A stretch of DNA of 25,301 nt, from positions 1 to 25,301 of the forward strand of contig DALQ01000008.1 in NCBI GenBank assembly GCA_002496845.1. Direction: 5' to 3'. The first letter of the stretch is position 1. Every line of letters starts with the position of its first letter. The notes beneath the pieces were generated by a model. It made no database searches and had not been told where the DNA came from. It was given only the letters and a program-made list of their open reading frames with translations. Shown one piece after another: positions 23,099 through 25,301 of the stretch. The position numbers were made by a program, and so were the translations under genes. This DNA is from Euryarchaeota archaeon UBA495. Its GTDB lineage: Archaea; Thermoplasmatota; Poseidoniia; Poseidoniales; Poseidoniaceae.

Positions 23099-24055
23099 AT
23101 GTCGGAACTCTGGGTCGAGAAGCATCGTCCCCGGACGGTGACCGACATCCGAGGCCAGCGCTCCGTGGTGGAGCGCCTTGGCGTCTATGCGTCCAAAGGA
23201 GAATTCCCTCACCTCCTCTTCGCGGGCCCTCCTGGCACAGGAAAAACGACCGCTGCCATGGCGCTGGCGATGGACGTTTTTGGTGAAGAATTCCGCCGCA
23301 ACCTCCTCGAGATGAACGCCTCCGATGAACGGAAGCTCGAGAGCATCCGCAGCAAGGTGAAGCAATTCGCAAGGACCACGCCATACGGCGATGCACCGTT
23401 CAAGGTCATCTTCCTCGACGAGGCTGACGCCTTGACGAACGACGCGCAAGGGGCCCTCCGTCGCATCATGGAACAGTTTGCAGAAACCTGCCGTTTCATC
23501 CTCTCGTGCAACTATTCCTCCAAGATCATCGAGCCGATTCAATCCCGGTGCGCGGTGTTCAGGTTCCGCCCCCTTCCTGACGCGGAAGTCCAGGACCAAG
23601 TGGCCTTGGTGGCCGCCTCAGAACACCTCGACATCGTGGACGATGCCGTCGAAGCCATCACGAGGATTGCTCAGGGTGACCTCCGAAAAGCCCTCACAAC
23701 GTTGCAGGTGGCGGCCGCACTCGACCGCACCATCGACCGAGGGCTGATTTACGAGACCTCGGCCACGGCACCTCCCGAAGCGCTCCATGCGTATTTGATG
23801 GCGTGCAAAGAAGATGGATTCCATGCCGCACGCCGACGGTTGCGCGAACTCCTCGACCGCTACGGACTTGCTGGAACCGACTTCGTGGCGCAACTGCACC
23901 GCAACCTCTACGCCGCAGACTTCCTTGACGAACAAGCCAAACTCCGCTTGACTGAACGCATGGCTGACGTCGAATTCCGGCTGGTCGAAGGTGGAAGCGA
24001 AACGGTTCAACTCGATGCGCTCACGGCTCGCTTGGTCAACGAACTGGATGCGTGA
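23099..24055 (+). CDS. rfcS: replication factor C small subunit (clamp loader)
   Basis: A 318-residue AAA+ ATPase, the normal length of archaeal RFC small subunits, which with RFC-large load the PCNA sliding clamp onto primed DNA. It starts LWVEKHRPRTVTDIRGQ, the RFC box. Walker A is GPPGTGKTT (43-51), Walker B FLDEAD (105-110), sensor 1 SCNYSSKII near Asn138 and the arginine-finger SRC 149-151. Sensor 2 GDLRKALTTLQ is followed by a helical collar domain. The usual DERGIxVIR segment reads DERKLESIR here, a mild variant. The gene is divergent from the giant surface protein and is followed by a possible small ORF overlapping its stop codon. It is the clearest archaeal marker in the window. Confidence 0.97.
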   Translation: MSELWVEKHRPRTVTDIRGQRSVVERLGVYASKGEFPHLLFAGPPGTGKTTAAMALAMDVFGEEFRRNLLEMNASDERKLESIRSKVKQFARTTPYGDAPFKVIFLDEADALTNDAQGALRRIMEQFAETCRFILSCNYSSKIIEPIQSRCAVFRFRPLPDAEVQDQVALVAASEHLDIVDDAVEAITRIAQGDLRKALTTLQVAAALDRTIDRGLIYETSATAPPEALHAYLMACKEDGFHAARRRLRELLDRYGLAGTDFVAQLHRNLYAADFLDEQAKLRLTERMADVEFRLVEGGSETVQLDALTARLVNELDA

Positions 24056-24114
24056 TGTTCACTTTCAGCGCACCCCCACCGTGCAGAAGGTGGACCCCAT
24101 GCCCATCCCGAGGC

Positions 24115-24288
24115 ATGAACCTCCGCTCCTTGGCCGCCGACCTTCTGTGCTGGACCGTGGCTGCGCCTCTTGTCCGTTCATGGCGTCAACGAAAGATGGC
24201 CCAGCGGACACAAATCCGCCGTGACGTGATGCGTGTTGAAGACCTGCTGAAGGCCATCGTGCGCGCCCACCCCGACGTGGCGTGGTGA
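24115..24288 (+). CDS. possible small protein, 57 residues
   Basis: An unrecognised short reading frame filling most of the gap after rfcS. From ATG 24115 it encodes a basic peptide with one weakly hydrophobic segment (SLAADLLCWTVAAPLVRSW), followed by a charged helix (RTQIRRDVMRVEDLLKAIVR). An in-frame ATG at 24052 overlapping the rfcS stop would give 78 residues, but the added part is Pro/Cys-rich and looks untranslated. Its stop abuts the stop of the convergent membrane protein gene exactly, which favours a real gene. Small membrane-associated or rfcS-linked proteins are possible, but no function can be assigned. Confidence 0.42.
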   Translation: MNLRSLAADLLCWTVAAPLVRSWRQRKMAQRTQIRRDVMRVEDLLKAIVRAHPDVAW

Positions 24289-25161
24289 TCAGGCACGCTC
24301 GTCAATCACGTCGATGTGCCATTCGTAGACCCGCGTGTTGACCCAAGGAGAACCCTGCTCTTCGATGTCAACGGTGATTGTCCAACGGCCTTCGACCAAG
24401 TCATCCCCAATCGGAACCAAGAACCACCGGTGTTCCGCATCGCTGCGGCTCAAATTTGTGAAGGCATCGGGCACAACCTCAACTGGCTCCACCTTATCGC
24501 TGCCTGCGTTGCTTGAAACGAACACTTGAACATCGTTTTCGCTGACTTCGTGGTTGTCCGTGAGGGTGAACATCACCCATGCAGAACCATGCAACACACC
24601 GTCTTCCGTGGTCCATGAAAATCCGTCTCCGTCCATGTCCACGGCATCGTCCGAATCGCTGGCGAGCACCAAGGCCCCGTCGGCGTCGATCACCGCCACA
24701 TCCCAGGCGCCGTCAAGCGAAGCCGCGGTGACGTCACCAAAGGGCGGGTTGACCAGAAGGAAGGAAAAGGCCAGGAAGGTGAAGGTGTGGAGAAAACCGG
24801 CCTTGACCCACGTACCGGGTTTGTAGTGTTCAACAAAGGATTCTGGCATGACGGCCCGGTGAAGTCCGGGGAGGAAAATGAGCATCCCGATTGGAAGGAA
24901 CCAGAGCAGGAAGCCTTCCCCGGCACCAACCCAGCCCATCAGCATGTGCCGGTTGAGCAGCGCAACCACCACGGCGTAGGCCAAGACAAACCACATGGAG
25001 GCCGTTTCTGCCTTTTCCTTCGCCACGTGATTGACGGGATCGAAGCGCTCGATGCCGAGGTCTGCGCCGGAGCGACGCTTCTTCCGGTCCGCGGCGGTTT
25101 TGTCGAGCCGCTTTTGGCGGTCGGCCGCCGCAGCAGCCATCGCCGTTTGGAGGTCGACCAT
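24289..25161 (-). CDS. membrane protein with basic N-terminus and extracytoplasmic beta-rich domain
   Basis: 290 residues, family not recognised. Residues 1-52 are a highly charged, Ala/Lys/Arg-rich, probably coiled cytoplasmic segment (ADRQKRLDKTAADRKKRR). Three membrane helices follow at about 56-73, 80-102 and 122-138. The remaining about 145 residues are acidic and rich in beta-type sequence (WDVAVIDADGALVLASDSDD, AWVMFTLTDNHEV, GRWTITVDIEEQG), most likely outside the membrane. An NxS sequon (NLS) is present. Its acidity fits a marine or salt-adapted surface. It is convergent with rfcS and the small ORF. The role is unknown; envelope sensing or assembly is a guess. Confidence 0.85.
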   Translation of the reverse strand: MVDLQTAMAAAAADRQKRLDKTAADRKKRRSGADLGIERFDPVNHVAKEKAETASMWFVLAYAVVVALLNRHMLMGWVGAGEGFLLWFLPIGMLIFLPGLHRAVMPESFVEHYKPGTWVKAGFLHTFTFLAFSFLLVNPPFGDVTAASLDGAWDVAVIDADGALVLASDSDDAVDMDGDGFSWTTEDGVLHGSAWVMFTLTDNHEVSENDVQVFVSSNAGSDKVEPVEVVPDAFTNLSRSDAEHRWFLVPIGDDLVEGRWTITVDIEEQGSPWVNTRVYEWHIDVIDERA

Positions 25162-25191
25162 GCACTCCGGCAGGGAGGACGACCCATGAAA

Positions 25192-25201
25192 GGACCGGTC
25201 C
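25192..25201. promoter_or_regulatory. 10-bp palindrome GGACCGGTCC upstream of the membrane protein gene
   Basis: A perfect palindrome about 30 bases before ATG 25161, in the 140-base right-end gap. It could be an operator or chance in GC-rich DNA. Confidence 0.2.
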
Positions 25202-25289
25202 GAACCGTTGATGGCCGTTCCGTTGCTTTGAAGAACGGGGCGTCGCAGCGGGTCTCAGGCCGGGGTGGCGTAGTTGGTGGCGCGTCGGA

Positions 25290-25297
25290 CTCATAGG
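25290..25297 (+). promoter_or_regulatory. CTCATAGG element at window edge
   Basis: A third copy of the octamer seen at 1589 and 7325, at the end of the 140-base non-coding right edge. If it is a TATA-like box, a plus-strand gene should begin 20-35 bases beyond the window. Confidence 0.3.
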
Positions 25298-25301
25298 ACA
25301 C

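Noticed and set aside
25186..25296. 36-residue plus-strand frame beginning at 25186
   Set aside because: It is Gly/Ser/Arg-rich, has no ribosome site and lies in the presumed promoter region of two genes. Not supportable as a gene.

Overview
The window (about 60% G+C, densely coded) looks like a piece of a marine planktonic archaeal genome, most likely a Poseidoniales-type (Marine Group II) euryarchaeote. The archaeal signs are a typical replication factor C small subunit, TATA-like boxes just upstream of genes, and two huge Sec-exported surface proteins, each with a single C-terminal membrane anchor and an aromatic-rich cytoplasmic tail. The exact lineage is inference. No tRNA, rRNA, CRISPR array or insertion sequence was seen, and no gene-free stretch exceeds 300 bases. 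The largest gaps are about 140, 106 and 104 bases.

Left part, + strand (1-6280): a 5'-truncated SDR oxidoreductase with an atypical active site, a TPR-like helical repeat protein, and a tightly coupled trio. The trio is a luciferase-like flavin monooxygenase, an asparaginase-II-type amidohydrolase and an aldehyde dehydrogenase of the 2-aminomuconic semialdehyde dehydrogenase type, joined by TGATG and ATGA overlaps. panB follows, and its sequence resembles Bacteroidota PanB. Two small minus-strand membrane protein genes come next (a GtrA-like protein and an unknown).

Centre, + strand (7354-11164): a catalytic 2-aminophenol 1,6-dioxygenase beta subunit (AmnB-like), then a single gene fusing the dioxygenase alpha subunit (AmnA-like) to a RidA-fold 2-aminomuconate deaminase (AmnD-like), then an APC-family amino acid/amine permease. 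With the upstream aldehyde dehydrogenase these encode three consecutive steps: 2-aminophenol (or a relative) to 2-aminomuconic semialdehyde, to 2-aminomuconate, to 2-hydroxymuconate/4-oxalocrotonate plus ammonia. This modified meta-cleavage pathway is known from aerobic bacteria. Its presence in a probable marine archaeon, with a dioxygenase-deaminase fusion and a linked flavin monooxygenase and amidohydrolase, is the main discovery candidate. Later steps (oxalocrotonate decarboxylase, hydratase, aldolase) are not in the window.

Right part: two minus-strand surface protein genes. One encodes about 3054 residues, with seven DNRLRE-like beta domains alternating with six FN3-like domains, then eight Ig-like domains. 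The other (871 residues) is a paralogue of the eight-Ig C-terminal part. Divergent from them is rfcS, followed by a possible small protein and a convergent gene for an integral membrane protein with an extracytoplasmic beta-rich domain.
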